Assembly (NCBI GenBank): GCA_046154585.1
Contig: JBJXDX010000048.1
Coordinates: 18,827 to 82,826, forward strand
DNA: 64,000 nt
Reading direction: 5' to 3'
Source of the DNA: CADEFX01 sp046154585
GTDB lineage: Bacteria; Pseudomonadota; Alphaproteobacteria; Rhizobiales; Hyphomicrobiaceae
Below, piece by piece: positions 1 to 8,390 of the stretch (positions are counted from its first letter, which is position 1; the number at the start of each line of letters is the position of its first letter). Both the position numbers and the translations under genes were made by a program. Below the pieces are notes generated by a model. The model was not told where the DNA came from, made no database searches, and saw only the letters and a list, made by a program, of their open reading frames with translations.

Positions 1-360
1 CTCGATCCCAAGCTCGACCGATGTTGCATCGATCAGGCTCTGCAACAGGGCAGCCGGAAGATGATGCCGCCGCATCGCCCCGGCAAGTGCGTCTGCCACA
101 GGATGGGCCGTGCTCTCCCCGCGGGCGATCGTCTCCAACGCGTCCCGCCACCATTGCAGGCGGATCTCGCCCACCATCGGCTCCCTGACGATCTGAGCAA
201 TACGAGCAAGTTCTGCCGAGAACGCTGCAAGCGCTGCTAAATCGCCTCGCACGGACTTTGGAGCCAGCAGCGCTGCAAGATAGCGATCCGGCTCACCGCG
301 CCGCGCCGCCTCGCGCACGGCGTCCGTGACTAGGCTGCCGTCGGTGCCGGTCGTGCTCAT
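1..360 (-). CDS. Squalene/phytoene synthase family protein, N-terminal part (cut by window edge)
   Basis: Only the first 120 codons are in the window; the frame is open to base 1. It starts at an ATG at 358-360, 3 bp after the stop of the membrane-protein gene upstream. The stretch EIRLQWWRDAL near residues 65-75 is the signature of the squalene/phytoene-synthase fold group that includes mitochondrial NDUFAF6. In alphaproteobacteria such a gene commonly ends the secD-secF-Mth938 cluster, as here. The NDUFAF6-like relatives are linked to respiratory complex assembly rather than shown to make isoprenoids, so the enzymatic role is uncertain. The C-terminal half, with the second aspartate-rich motif, cannot be inspected. 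Confidence 0.8.
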   Translation of the reverse strand, partial: MSTTGTDGSLVTDAVREAARRGEPDRYLAALLAPKSVRGDLAALAAFSAELARIAQIVREPMVGEIRLQWWRDALETIARGESTAHPVADALAGAMRRHHLPAALLQSLIDATSVELGIE

Positions 361-363
361 GCC

Positions 364-960
364 TCAAAAGAGGTGTGTCGCGGCCACCATCAGGAACGTC
401 ACGGGGATGGACAGCACGAGATTGATCCTCGCGAAGCTGCGCACGCGTTGCCGTGCCGCCGCCTTGGCCGCGCCGTCCGCCGAACCGAGCACGATCTGCA
501 GGTCGGGCCAGATGATGAACTGCACGAAACCCCACATGGCGGCGCCCGCAATCACACCGCCCCAGAGCAGCACGCTGCGCATCGGCGCAATATAGACGGC
601 CGACGAGAATACCCAGCGGTCGAACAAGTATCCCGTGCTGATCAACAGCAGCACGCCGGACACCAGCGTCAGATGCGCCGCATGACGAAACGTATGCGCC
701 ACGCGCGGCACGATCAGCTTGTGAATGAGGCCTCGGCCGGCGTCGTCGGCCTCGTCGAGGGCCGCGAACTGGATGAAGTTCACGAACCAGATCATTCCGA
801 TCCAGATGATGCCTCCGAGGATGTGCACCCAGCGCAGCAGAAAGGAGAGGAATCCGAGCCAGTCGGGACTAGGGTCGAACAGCAAGATCACGAGGATCAG
901 CGCGCAGATGGCCAGACCGGCAGCAAGGGACGCGGCAGCGCTCGACAGTATGCGGTTCAT
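364..960 (-). CDS. Integral membrane protein, PuuD/urate-hydroxylase membrane-domain-like
   Basis: This is a 198-residue protein with four to five hydrophobic segments: around residues 5-25, 38-55, a long one near 95-115, one near 130-150 and one at the C-terminus. Motifs such as LLRWVHILGGIIWIGMIW and conserved histidines in the membrane segments resemble the membrane domain of PuuD-type urate hydroxylases. The C-terminal cytochrome c domain of full-length PuuD is missing. The ATG at 958-960 was chosen over an upstream in-frame start because the latter overlaps the Mth938 gene. Gaps of 14 bp to Mth938 and 3 bp to the synthase gene suggest one transcript. Function unknown; family assignment is from motif memory. 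Confidence 0.65.
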   Translation of the reverse strand: MNRILSSAAASLAAGLAICALILVILLFDPSPDWLGFLSFLLRWVHILGGIIWIGMIWFVNFIQFAALDEADDAGRGLIHKLIVPRVAHTFRHAAHLTLVSGVLLLISTGYLFDRWVFSSAVYIAPMRSVLLWGGVIAGAAMWGFVQFIIWPDLQIVLGSADGAAKAAARQRVRSFARINLVLSIPVTFLMVAATHLF

Positions 961-974
961 GCCCACTCCATCCC

Positions 975-1352
975 TCAATCCACGGCGATCAGGGCAGCCG
1001 CCACGAGCCGCCCCTCGCCGAGCAGCACATTGTACGTCCGACATGCAGCACCGGTATCCATCACCTCGAGCGCGATGCCGGCCTCACGAAACGCGGCGCG
1101 AACGGTGGACGACGCAAAGATCTGGCGTGCACCCGTGCCGAGCAGCAGCGATCGGGTCAGTTCCTTTTCGGCCAGGACGGGTTCCAGACTTTCCGGCGTC
1201 AGCTCTTCCGCGGCTGTCACGTCCCACGCCACGATCGAATTGGCGAGACACAGGATCGAGCCGCGGTGGCTCATGCCCGCAAAACGAAACCCGCCGTTGC
1301 CGTAGGCTTCGATGGCAGCGCGCCCCGGAAAGCTCGCCGATTGCGTGGCCAT
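975..1352 (-). CDS. Mth938-like domain (NDUFAF3-type) protein
   Basis: This 125-residue protein belongs to the Mth938/DUF498 family. The pattern is a short beta region, then AYGNGGFRF, SHRGSILCL and LLLGTGAR (near residue 67), and a C-terminal YNVLLGEGRLVAAALI. Human NDUFAF3, a complex I assembly factor, is in this family. In alphaproteobacteria the gene usually follows secF, which is the case here (27 bp downstream of the secF stop on the minus strand). Its pairing with a NDUFAF6-like gene two genes on hints at a shared respiratory-assembly role; that is inference. No catalytic motif is visible. Confidence 0.85.
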   Translation of the reverse strand: MATQSASFPGRAAIEAYGNGGFRFAGMSHRGSILCLANSIVAWDVTAAEELTPESLEPVLAEKELTRSLLLGTGARQIFASSTVRAAFREAGIALEVMDTGAACRTYNVLLGEGRLVAAALIAVD

Positions 1353-1379
1353 GCCGTTCTCCAGGTCGGAGGCCTGCTA

Positions 1380-2342
1380 TCAGGCCCGCTTGGCGGCTGC
1401 GTTCGGCGTCGGGGCCTTGACGTTGCTCCACTCCCGCTTCACGCCCAGATACCCCAGCAGTGGTGCCGCGATGAAGATCGACGAGTACGTGCCGACGACA
1501 ACGCCGAACAGCATCGCGAAATTGAAGTTGCGCAGCACCTCGCCACCGAAGATATAGAGCGAGATAAGCACGACCAGCGCCGTCACGCCGGTCAATACGG
1601 TTCGCGACAGCGTCTCATTGATCGACAGGTTCAGGAGCTCGTTGAGATCCATGCGCTTGTATTTGCGCAAGTTCTCGCGAATGCGGTCGGACACGACCAC
1701 GGTGTCGTTCACCGAATAGCCGAGGATGGTCAGCAGCGCGGCAACGATCGAGAGATCGAACTCGAGCTGGAAGAGGGAGAACAATCCTATCGTCAGCAGC
1801 ACGTCATGGGTCAGGCCGACGATCGCACCGGCGGCAAACTGCCATTCGAACCGGAACCAGACATAGGCCACGATCGCCAGGAGCCCGGCCGCAACGGCGA
1901 GAAAGCCCGTCGTCCTCAGTTCGGACGACACCACGGGGCCAACCACCTCAACCCGCCGCTGCGTGTACTGGTCGCCGAGCGCGTCGATAACCTTCTTGAG
2001 CCCTTCCTGCTGCGCGGCTTCCCCACCGGGCTGCTCCTCCAGCCGGATCAACACGTCGGTCGGCGCACCGAAGCTCTGGATCTGGACATTGCCCAGCCCC
2101 AGTTTGCCGAGCCTGTCGCGGAGGCCTGAGACATCGGCAGGGCCGGACTTCGATTGTATTTCGATCATCGAGCCGCCCTTGAAGTCGACGCCGTAGTTCA
2201 GGCCGAGCGTGAGAAACAGCGCCATCGAGATCAGCATGCCGATGACGGACAAGGCCAGACAGAGGCCCTTGAAGCGCATGAAATCCACCCGCAGATGGTG
2301 CGGGAAGAGGTCGAAACCTTTGAAGTTCGGAAGGAATTGCAT
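1380..2342 (-). CDS. secF: Protein translocase subunit SecF
   Basis: This is a 320-residue inner-membrane subunit of the SecDF complex, which uses the proton gradient to help pull exported proteins through SecYEG. The first transmembrane segment lies near residues 28-48 and is followed by the SecF signature GVDFKGG at 51-57. A periplasmic domain follows, then five membrane segments with SVNDTVVVSDRIREN, the conserved proton-path motif. The ATG at 2342 (MQFLPNFKGF) was chosen because it gives the normal family length and lies just after secD; a longer reading upstream runs into secD. It is the third gene of a yajC-secD-secF run on the minus strand. Confidence 0.97.
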   Translation of the reverse strand: MQFLPNFKGFDLFPHHLRVDFMRFKGLCLALSVIGMLISMALFLTLGLNYGVDFKGGSMIEIQSKSGPADVSGLRDRLGKLGLGNVQIQSFGAPTDVLIRLEEQPGGEAAQQEGLKKVIDALGDQYTQRRVEVVGPVVSSELRTTGFLAVAAGLLAIVAYVWFRFEWQFAAGAIVGLTHDVLLTIGLFSLFQLEFDLSIVAALLTILGYSVNDTVVVSDRIRENLRKYKRMDLNELLNLSINETLSRTVLTGVTALVVLISLYIFGGEVLRNFNFAMLFGVVVGTYSSIFIAAPLLGYLGVKREWSNVKAPTPNAAAKRA

Positions 2343-2356
2343 GGGACGCCTCGCCT

Positions 2357-3973
2357 CTAGACCGGCACTTCGAACGTGCGGCGATTCCGGCTGATGGACC
2401 GAAGCCAGATCGAGATCAGCAGGCGGACGACGGTCACCGACGCAAAAATGGACGTACAGATGCCGATCGTCAGCGTGACGGCGAACCCGCGGATCGGGCC
2501 GGAGCCCAGCCAGAACATGACGATGGCGCACGCGAGCGTCGTGAGCTGGCTGTCGGCAATGGTGATGAAGGCGCGCGTGAAACCGGCGTCGATCGCCGAG
2601 ATCGGCGTCTTGCCGTTGCGGAGCTCCTCGCGGATTCGCTCATAGATCAGCACGTTGGCGTCCACAGCCATGGCGACACCCAGCACGAGGCCGGCAATGC
2701 CCGGCAGCGTCATCGTCGTGCCGATCAGCGACATGGCCGCGACCGTGAGCAGGAGATGCACGATCAAGCCCACGACGGCGAAAATGCCGAAGGTGCCATA
2801 GGCCAGGATCGTCAGTGCGACGGTGGCGATGCCGCCGATAGTGCCCGCGAGCTTTCCAGACTCGATGGAATCCGCTCCCAGGCTCGGCCCAACGGTGCGT
2901 TCCTCCACGATGGTGAGCTTGGTCGGCAATGCGCCCGAGCGCAGCTGAACCGCCAGGGTGTTGGCGCTTTCCACCGTGAAGCTGCCGGAGATCTGCCCAG
3001 AGCCACCGAGGATCGGTTCTCGGATCACAGGAGCCGACAACACTTTATCGTCCAGGACGATGGCAAAGGGCCGATTGACATTGTCGCGCGTGAAGTTGCC
3101 GAAGCGCCGTGATCCCGACTGATTGAACCGGAACGAGATAATGGGCTCGTTGGTCCGCTGATCGAAGCCCGGCTGCGCATCGGTCAGATCATCGCCCTGC
3201 ACGATCGGCGACTCGCGCAGGAGGTAGGATACGCCGTCCCCTTCAGCCGACGGATAAACCCTGAAGCCCTGCGGCGCGCGCGAGGCTCCCGCCTGTTCGG
3301 CCGACATCTGCGGATGCACTTCATGGAACGTGAGCTTGGCGGTTTGGCCGATGATATCCTTGAGCTGCTTGGTATCCTGGAGACCCGGGTACTGAATGAG
3401 GATGCGATCGCGGCCCTGCCTCACAACCGTCGACTCCGCCGTGCCGAGGGCATTGACGCGCCGATTCACCGTCTCGATGGCCGCGCTCGCCGCACTGCTG
3501 ATGCGGTGTTGTAACCCGGCAGACGTCGGCGTCAGCGTGACGAGGCCGCCATCGGCCTTGGCAACGTCGAGATCGTTGCTGGTGGTACCCAGCACCGCCG
3601 ATCCGATTGGCTGGGCCAGCTTGCGCAGCTCCCGCACCGCGGTATCGACTTCTTCAGGCTTGTCGATGCGCACTTGCACCGCACCGCCTGAAACGCCGAT
3701 CGCCGACGGATAAATCTTGGCGTCGCGCAGTTGGCGCCGTGCATCGGACCGAAGGTTGTCCAGCCAATCCTTGCGCAGCGCGTCCGTATCCATGGTCAGC
3801 AGCAGATGGGCACCGCCCTGCAGGTCGAGGCCGAGCGGAATCTGCCGGTGCGGAAAAAAGCTCGGCCAGGACGCGACCGTCCCTTTGGCAAAGAAGTTCG
3901 GCAGCGCGAACAGGAGTCCGAGCAGGCAGACCACAACCGTGGCGATCATCTTGAAACGGGTGAAATGCAGCAT
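2357..3973 (-). CDS. secD: Protein translocase subunit SecD
   Basis: This is a 538-residue partner of SecF. An N-terminal membrane anchor at about residues 8-28 is followed by GLDLQGG at 48-54, the SecD hallmark. The large periplasmic P1 domain follows, then five C-terminal membrane helices carrying AVDANVLIYERIREEL with the conserved aspartate and the arginine pair. Length is normal for alphaproteobacterial SecD. It ends 14 bp before the secF start and begins 58 bp after the yajC stop, so co-transcription is likely. Confidence 0.97.
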   Translation of the reverse strand: MLHFTRFKMIATVVVCLLGLLFALPNFFAKGTVASWPSFFPHRQIPLGLDLQGGAHLLLTMDTDALRKDWLDNLRSDARRQLRDAKIYPSAIGVSGGAVQVRIDKPEEVDTAVRELRKLAQPIGSAVLGTTSNDLDVAKADGGLVTLTPTSAGLQHRISSAASAAIETVNRRVNALGTAESTVVRQGRDRILIQYPGLQDTKQLKDIIGQTAKLTFHEVHPQMSAEQAGASRAPQGFRVYPSAEGDGVSYLLRESPIVQGDDLTDAQPGFDQRTNEPIISFRFNQSGSRRFGNFTRDNVNRPFAIVLDDKVLSAPVIREPILGGSGQISGSFTVESANTLAVQLRSGALPTKLTIVEERTVGPSLGADSIESGKLAGTIGGIATVALTILAYGTFGIFAVVGLIVHLLLTVAAMSLIGTTMTLPGIAGLVLGVAMAVDANVLIYERIREELRNGKTPISAIDAGFTRAFITIADSQLTTLACAIVMFWLGSGPIRGFAVTLTIGICTSIFASVTVVRLLISIWLRSISRNRRTFEVPV

Positions 3974-4031
3974 GACCTTGCGGACCTCGTACGACGCCGG
4001 CCGTGCCGGACTGCCCAGAGCGTATCAGTTG

Positions 4032-4361
4032 CTACTGGGTTTCCTTGACCGCCTCGCCCTTGACGCGCACTTCGCTGACCGTGCCCTTCACAACCCGGAC
4101 GCGCGTGTTGTCGGCGATCTCGACCTCGATCTCCCCGTCGTCCTTCACCTTCGTCACCTTGCCGATAATGCCGCCCGACGTCACGACAGTATCGCCGCGC
4201 CGGATATTGGCCACCATCTCGCGGTGCGTTTTCAGGCGCTGCTGTTGCGGGCGAAGAAGCAAGAAGTAAAAGATCACAAACATCAGCAAGATAGGCAACA
4301 ACTGCACCAGAAAATCGCTGCTGCCAGGTACGCCCTGAGCATAGGCCGGAGTGATGAACAT
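4032..4361 (-). CDS. yajC: Preprotein translocase accessory subunit YajC
   Basis: This is a small (109-residue) single-pass membrane protein that associates with SecDF. It begins MFITPAYAQ, has a membrane helix near residues 15-35 (LLPILLMFVIFYFLLLRPQQ), then the YajC motif RPQQQRLKTHREM and a soluble beta-rich tail with VVTSGGIIGKV. Two closely spaced in-frame ATGs exist, at 4370 and 4361. The second has a GGGA stretch about eight bases upstream and matches the usual short N-terminus, so it was used. It is first gene of the yajC-secD-secF operon, divergent from the DUF815 ATPase. Confidence 0.93.
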   Translation of the reverse strand: MFITPAYAQGVPGSSDFLVQLLPILLMFVIFYFLLLRPQQQRLKTHREMVANIRRGDTVVTSGGIIGKVTKVKDDGEIEVEIADNTRVRVVKGTVSEVRVKGEAVKETQ

Positions 4362-4624
4362 CAATGGCATCCCAAGATTAGCAGGAAAGAAGACTACCCG
4401 ACCGCGCGGAGCGATGCGCCGCAACCTGACGCGGGTGTGAATTGGGCGGGACTATAGTCTCGCGCACCCTGATTGCAACCTTTTCGGGTCGCCCCGATCA
4501 GGCTGGTGCGATCATACACCGGCCGACGGCGCCCGCTGATATCCTCGGCCGCGTGACGCGACGCAATGCCTCGTTTATAGAGACCCCGGTTCTCCAACCC
4601 CCTCCGCGCCGGAGCCCATTGCAC

Positions 4625-5506
4625 ATGTCTCACGAGAAGGCCCTGCTCGAACGCCTCGAGCGCCTCGCAGCAGCGCTCGAGCGCATGGCTCCGCCTGCAA
4701 TGCCGGCGCCGGATTTCGACGAGGCCGAGGCTTTCGTCTGGCAGGCCGATCCTGAAGCCTTCATTGCGGTGCGGCATGTCAACCGCCAGCCGCTCGCACT
4801 CCTCAAAGGCATCGAGCGTGCCGCCGATCAGCTTCTCGAAAACACCCGCCGGTTTGCCGATGGCCTGCCCGCCAACAACGCGCTGCTTTGGGGTGCACGC
4901 GGCATGGGCAAGTCGTCGCTGGTGAAAGCCGCACATGCGGACGTCTGCCGGCAGCTTGCCGGCACAAAAGCGAAACGTCACCTCAAGCTCGTGGAAATCC
5001 ACCGCGAGGACATCGCGTCGCTGCCGCAGTGCCTCGCGCATATTCGCGCCAGCGACCATCGTTTCATCGTCTTCTGCGACGACCTATCCTTCGATCGCGA
5101 CGACACCAGCTACAAATCGCTCAAGGCCGTGCTCGAGGGCGGCATCGAGGGCCGGCCCGAGAACGTCGTGTTCTACGCCACCTCCAATCGCCGCCACCTG
5201 ATGCCGCGCGACATGATGGAGAACGAACGCTCGACCGCCATCAACCCGTCGGAGGCTGTGGAAGAGAAAGTGTCGCTGTCCGACCGCTTCGGCCTCTGGC
5301 TCGGCTTCCACAACGGCACGCAAGATCAGTATCTCGACATGGTGCGCGGCTACGCCGCTCATCACCGCCTGAAGATCAAGGATGCCGACCTGGTGCGCGA
5401 CGCGCTGGAGTGGAGCATGACACGCGGTGCGCGGTCAGGCCGTGTCGCGTGGCAGTTCATCCAAGACCTGGCCGGCCGCCTCGGCCACAAGCTCAAGGCC
5501 GAGTGA
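4625..5506 (+). CDS. DUF815-type AAA ATPase
   Basis: This 293-residue protein has a single P-loop domain. The Walker A motif GARGMGKSS lies near residues 90-98 and a Walker B-like stretch FIVFCDDLSF near 150. It continues through ATSNRRHLMPRDM, then SLSDRFGLWLGFH, which are typical of the DUF815 (YhaP/ATPase) family. The biochemical role of this family is not established. The ATG at 4625 (MSHEKALLERL) gives the normal length; upstream codons in frame overlap the divergent yajC promoter region. It is the only plus-strand gene in the first 21 kb and converges on the NlpD-like gene, with a shared terminator hairpin between them. Confidence 0.88.
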   Translation: MSHEKALLERLERLAAALERMAPPAMPAPDFDEAEAFVWQADPEAFIAVRHVNRQPLALLKGIERAADQLLENTRRFADGLPANNALLWGARGMGKSSLVKAAHADVCRQLAGTKAKRHLKLVEIHREDIASLPQCLAHIRASDHRFIVFCDDLSFDRDDTSYKSLKAVLEGGIEGRPENVVFYATSNRRHLMPRDMMENERSTAINPSEAVEEKVSLSDRFGLWLGFHNGTQDQYLDMVRGYAAHHRLKIKDADLVRDALEWSMTRGARSGRVAWQFIQDLAGRLGHKLKAE

Positions 5507-5533
5507 GTTCTGCGGGGTCACGCTCTACGTGAA

Positions 5534-5563
5534 AAGGCCCGCGCTGTTTCCAGGGCGGGCCTT
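5534..5563. terminator. Terminator hairpin between convergent genes
   Basis: AAGGCCCGC at 5534-5542 pairs perfectly with GCGGGCCTT at 5555-5563 across a 12-base loop. Read on the minus strand, the stem ends in a run of T (CCTTTTC), the usual rho-independent layout, so it best fits the NlpD-like gene. It sits 28 bp past the ATPase stop and may serve both genes. Confidence 0.6.
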
Positions 5564-5676
5564 CATCTCACCGACCGCATGGTACTACGTGGTGCAGCGC
5601 CCACACGATCAATCTGTCTCGATCTTGATAGCGCATGACTATGTCAGCAGAATGACGCGGACTTTACGCGATCTGT

Positions 5677-7275
5677 CTACTGCTTCTCCATGTGCGGCAT
5701 CGGATCGACCGGTTTTGAATCCTGCCTCAGTTCGAAATGCAGCTGCGGACGGTCGACGGCGCCGGTGTTGCCCGCCTTGGCAATCGTCTGCCCGCGCTTG
5801 ATCTTGTCGCCACGCCGCACCAGCAATTCGTCGTTGTTGCCATACGCCGAAACCCACCCGCCGTCATGGCGGATAAGGATCAGGTTGCCGTAGCCTTTGA
5901 GCTCATTGCCGGAGTAGGCGACAACGCCGCTCTCCGCCGCCATCACCTCGGTTCCCTGCGGCACGGAGATGTCGATCCCGTCGTTGTGGGACTTGTCGGG
6001 ACGCGCACCGAAACCGGCAATGACCTTGCCTTTCACCGGCCACCGGAACTTGCCGCTGCCGCCCGTGATCTTCGGCGTCTCTGCGAATGCCGCAGCAGGC
6101 TCGCTCTTGGGCTGCACATCGCCGGACGAGGCATCGGTCGCTGTTTTTGCCGACGGGCCGAGCGACGCGACACGCTTGGACTCAGCCGGCGCGCCGCCCG
6201 TATCACTGTTGATGATCCGCGGCTTGATCGGCGACCCGCCACCGATGGGCGGCGTCATCTCTGAGCGCGACGGTGCGGCCGCGATCGTCTTCGATGCCGC
6301 GGCGCTGTTGCCAGGCACCTTGATGACCGTGCCCGGCCGAATGCGGGTGACGCTGGCGATGCCGTTCACCTCCTGCAACTCCGCCACCTTCACGTTGTAC
6401 TTGCGGGCAATTCCATACAGCGACTCGCCGGACGCGATCGTATGTGTTCCCTGCCAGTCGGAAGACTCCGTAGCGGCTGCTGTTGCCGGTGCCGGCAACG
6501 GACGCGAACGTCCCTCGGCAGCCGCGTCGCGCTCGGCGCGCTCGGGAGCCTGTGTCGTCACGGGAATTCGCTGCGTCACTACGCGTTTGCCGGCGGGCAG
6601 CGCCAGCTTCTGGCCCGGCCGCACGATCGGGCTCTGCAAATTGTTGATCGACATCAGCTCGGCCACCGACACGCGATACTGCTTGGCAATCCCCGTCAGC
6701 GTATCGCCCTGCTGGACCTCGATCGTAGCGCCGGAGGCAGGGATTGTGTTCGACGCCGGCGCCGACCGCTGCGACGTGGGCGCATATGACGGCGCCGCCC
6801 GCTGCTGCGATTCACGCAGGTCGGGCTCGCGGCGATAGTTGTACTTGCTGTCGGTCGCCTGATCGCGCGGCGGGGGCAAGGCTGCCATGCGCGTATCTTG
6901 GCGGGTATCTTGGCGCGTATCCTGCGCCGATGGCGATCCATACGAGCTGCTGTCGCCCGGACGATAGCCCCGGCGCTCCGACTCGCTGCCGTACACCGAG
7001 CCGCGCGGCGGCTCGCCGTTTCCGCCCGACGGGCGGGCGCCATCCCTGTCGTCTCCGATCGGCGCACCGGCATTGCTTCGGCGCAGCGGCTCGCTCGGCG
7101 CGGACCCGAGCGCCGCGGTCGAGCGGCCTTCGGGCGCATAGTTGGAGCTGGGAAAATCGAAGCGGGCGAGATCAGCGCTGCAGCCGCCCGCTATCGCCGC
7201 CACAAACAAAACAGCGCCTGAGCCCAAACAGGAGCCGCAAGCGCGCAATCCGCGGATACGCTGTGTACGCAACAT
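5677..7275 (-). CDS. NlpD/DipM-like LysM-LytM (peptidase M23 fold) lipoprotein
   Basis: A 532-residue envelope protein with an N-terminal lipoprotein-like signal (AGGC near residue 32), a long low-complexity linker including the repeat QDTRQDTRQDTR, two LysM domains (about 185-227 and 278-320) that bind peptidoglycan, and a C-terminal LytM domain (about 410-525). The LytM active site looks degenerate: the usual YxH motif reads AYGNNDELL, and the HxH motif reads QLHFELR. Such degenerate LytM proteins (E. coli NlpD, EnvC) activate amidases instead of cutting the wall themselves. The ATG at 7275 is preceded by AGAGGTG. It lies downstream of surE, as nlpD does in other proteobacteria. Confidence 0.88.
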   Translation of the reverse strand: MLRTQRIRGLRACGSCLGSGAVLFVAAIAGGCSADLARFDFPSSNYAPEGRSTAALGSAPSEPLRRSNAGAPIGDDRDGARPSGGNGEPPRGSVYGSESERRGYRPGDSSSYGSPSAQDTRQDTRQDTRMAALPPPRDQATDSKYNYRREPDLRESQQRAAPSYAPTSQRSAPASNTIPASGATIEVQQGDTLTGIAKQYRVSVAELMSINNLQSPIVRPGQKLALPAGKRVVTQRIPVTTQAPERAERDAAAEGRSRPLPAPATAAATESSDWQGTHTIASGESLYGIARKYNVKVAELQEVNGIASVTRIRPGTVIKVPGNSAAASKTIAAAPSRSEMTPPIGGGSPIKPRIINSDTGGAPAESKRVASLGPSAKTATDASSGDVQPKSEPAAAFAETPKITGGSGKFRWPVKGKVIAGFGARPDKSHNDGIDISVPQGTEVMAAESGVVAYSGNELKGYGNLILIRHDGGWVSAYGNNDELLVRRGDKIKRGQTIAKAGNTGAVDRPQLHFELRQDSKPVDPMPHMEKQ

Positions 7276-7543
7276 GATGAACACCTCTGAACCCACCTTG
7301 TCTTAACCATTAATTCGTTAAGACGGCCTTAACGGCCGTGGGTCCTCCCGCAACTTCGCCCCGCACCCCGCCGGTATGCGACCTGCATCGTTTGCCCCGT
7401 GCCACTCGGGCAGCCACGATGCGTCTTTGCTTGCGCCACACGTTGCGCACATCGGCAGTCCAAGGCGTAATGCTCGATTATGTGAAAGTGTAGGCCGAGG
7501 TGCGACGTTTTGGCGGCGCATAATCACAGGCCGGCCACAAACC

Positions 7544-8308
7544 TCACAGCTTCAGCGTACCTGCCAGCCGCTCACGCATCTCGGCGTGCGTCAGGTTCAT
7601 GTACAGCGGCGTCACCGAGATGTGGTTGTTGTAGATGGCCCACAAGTCGGTGTCCTTGGCCGGGTTGGAGCGCCGCCGCTCGAAGCCCAGCCAGTAGTAC
7701 GGATTGCCCCAGGTGTCGTGCCGCTCGTCGATCAGCAGCAGGTTCTGGTCGCGCTTGCCCTGCCGCGTGACGTTGAGGCCCGCGACCGCGTCCGGCGCGC
7801 AATCGGGAAAGTTCACGTTCATCAGCACGCTCGCCGGCCACTCCTCCGCCAGCAGCTTGCGGATCAGGTTCGGCGCATGCGCGATGGCCGTTTCCCAGCG
7901 CGGCGTCTCGCGGCGCTCGTAGCCGTAGGCGATGCTCAGCGCCAGCGAGCGGATGCCGAGCTGCGTGCCTTCGAAAGCACCCGCGATCGTGCCCGAATAC
8001 GTCACGTCCTCGGCCACGTTGGCACCGCGATTGACGCCCGAGAGCACGAGATCCGGCGCCTTGCCCTTCAGCACGTGGCGCACGCCCATGATGACGCTGT
8101 CGGTCGGCGTGCCGCGCACCGCGTATACGCGCTCGCTCACCTCGCGCATCCTGAGCGGCTCGTTGAGCGACAGCGAATGCCCCGCGCCCGATTGGTTCGT
8201 CTCCGGCGCCGCCACCCAGACATCGTCGGACAATTCGTCCGCGATCACCCGCAGCGCCTGCAAACCCGGCGCGTCGATACCGTCGTCATTGGTGAGGAGA
8301 ATGCGCAT
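7544..8308 (-). CDS. surE: 5'/3'-nucleotidase SurE
   Basis: This 254-residue phosphatase hydrolyses nucleoside monophosphates and short polyphosphate. The metal-binding start MRILLTNDDGIDAPGL and the LSGVNRGANVAEDVTYSGTV-like block (about residues 85-103) are textbook SurE. The ATG at 8308 puts the conserved NDDG motif at residues 7-10; the longer upstream reading overlaps the serS end region without support. It follows serS by 82 bp on the same strand, a typical alphaproteobacterial order. The pcm gene that commonly sits between surE and the LysM gene is absent here. Confidence 0.96.
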   Translation of the reverse strand: MRILLTNDDGIDAPGLQALRVIADELSDDVWVAAPETNQSGAGHSLSLNEPLRMREVSERVYAVRGTPTDSVIMGVRHVLKGKAPDLVLSGVNRGANVAEDVTYSGTIAGAFEGTQLGIRSLALSIAYGYERRETPRWETAIAHAPNLIRKLLAEEWPASVLMNVNFPDCAPDAVAGLNVTRQGKRDQNLLLIDERHDTWGNPYYWLGFERRRSNPAKDTDLWAIYNNHISVTPLYMNLTHAEMRERLAGTLKL

Positions 8309-8390
8309 GGCGGGCACCTTACGGCAGGATCGGAGCGAATGGAAACGCAGCCTCTTTTTCGCACGGCCGCACGACAACACACAGACTCGC

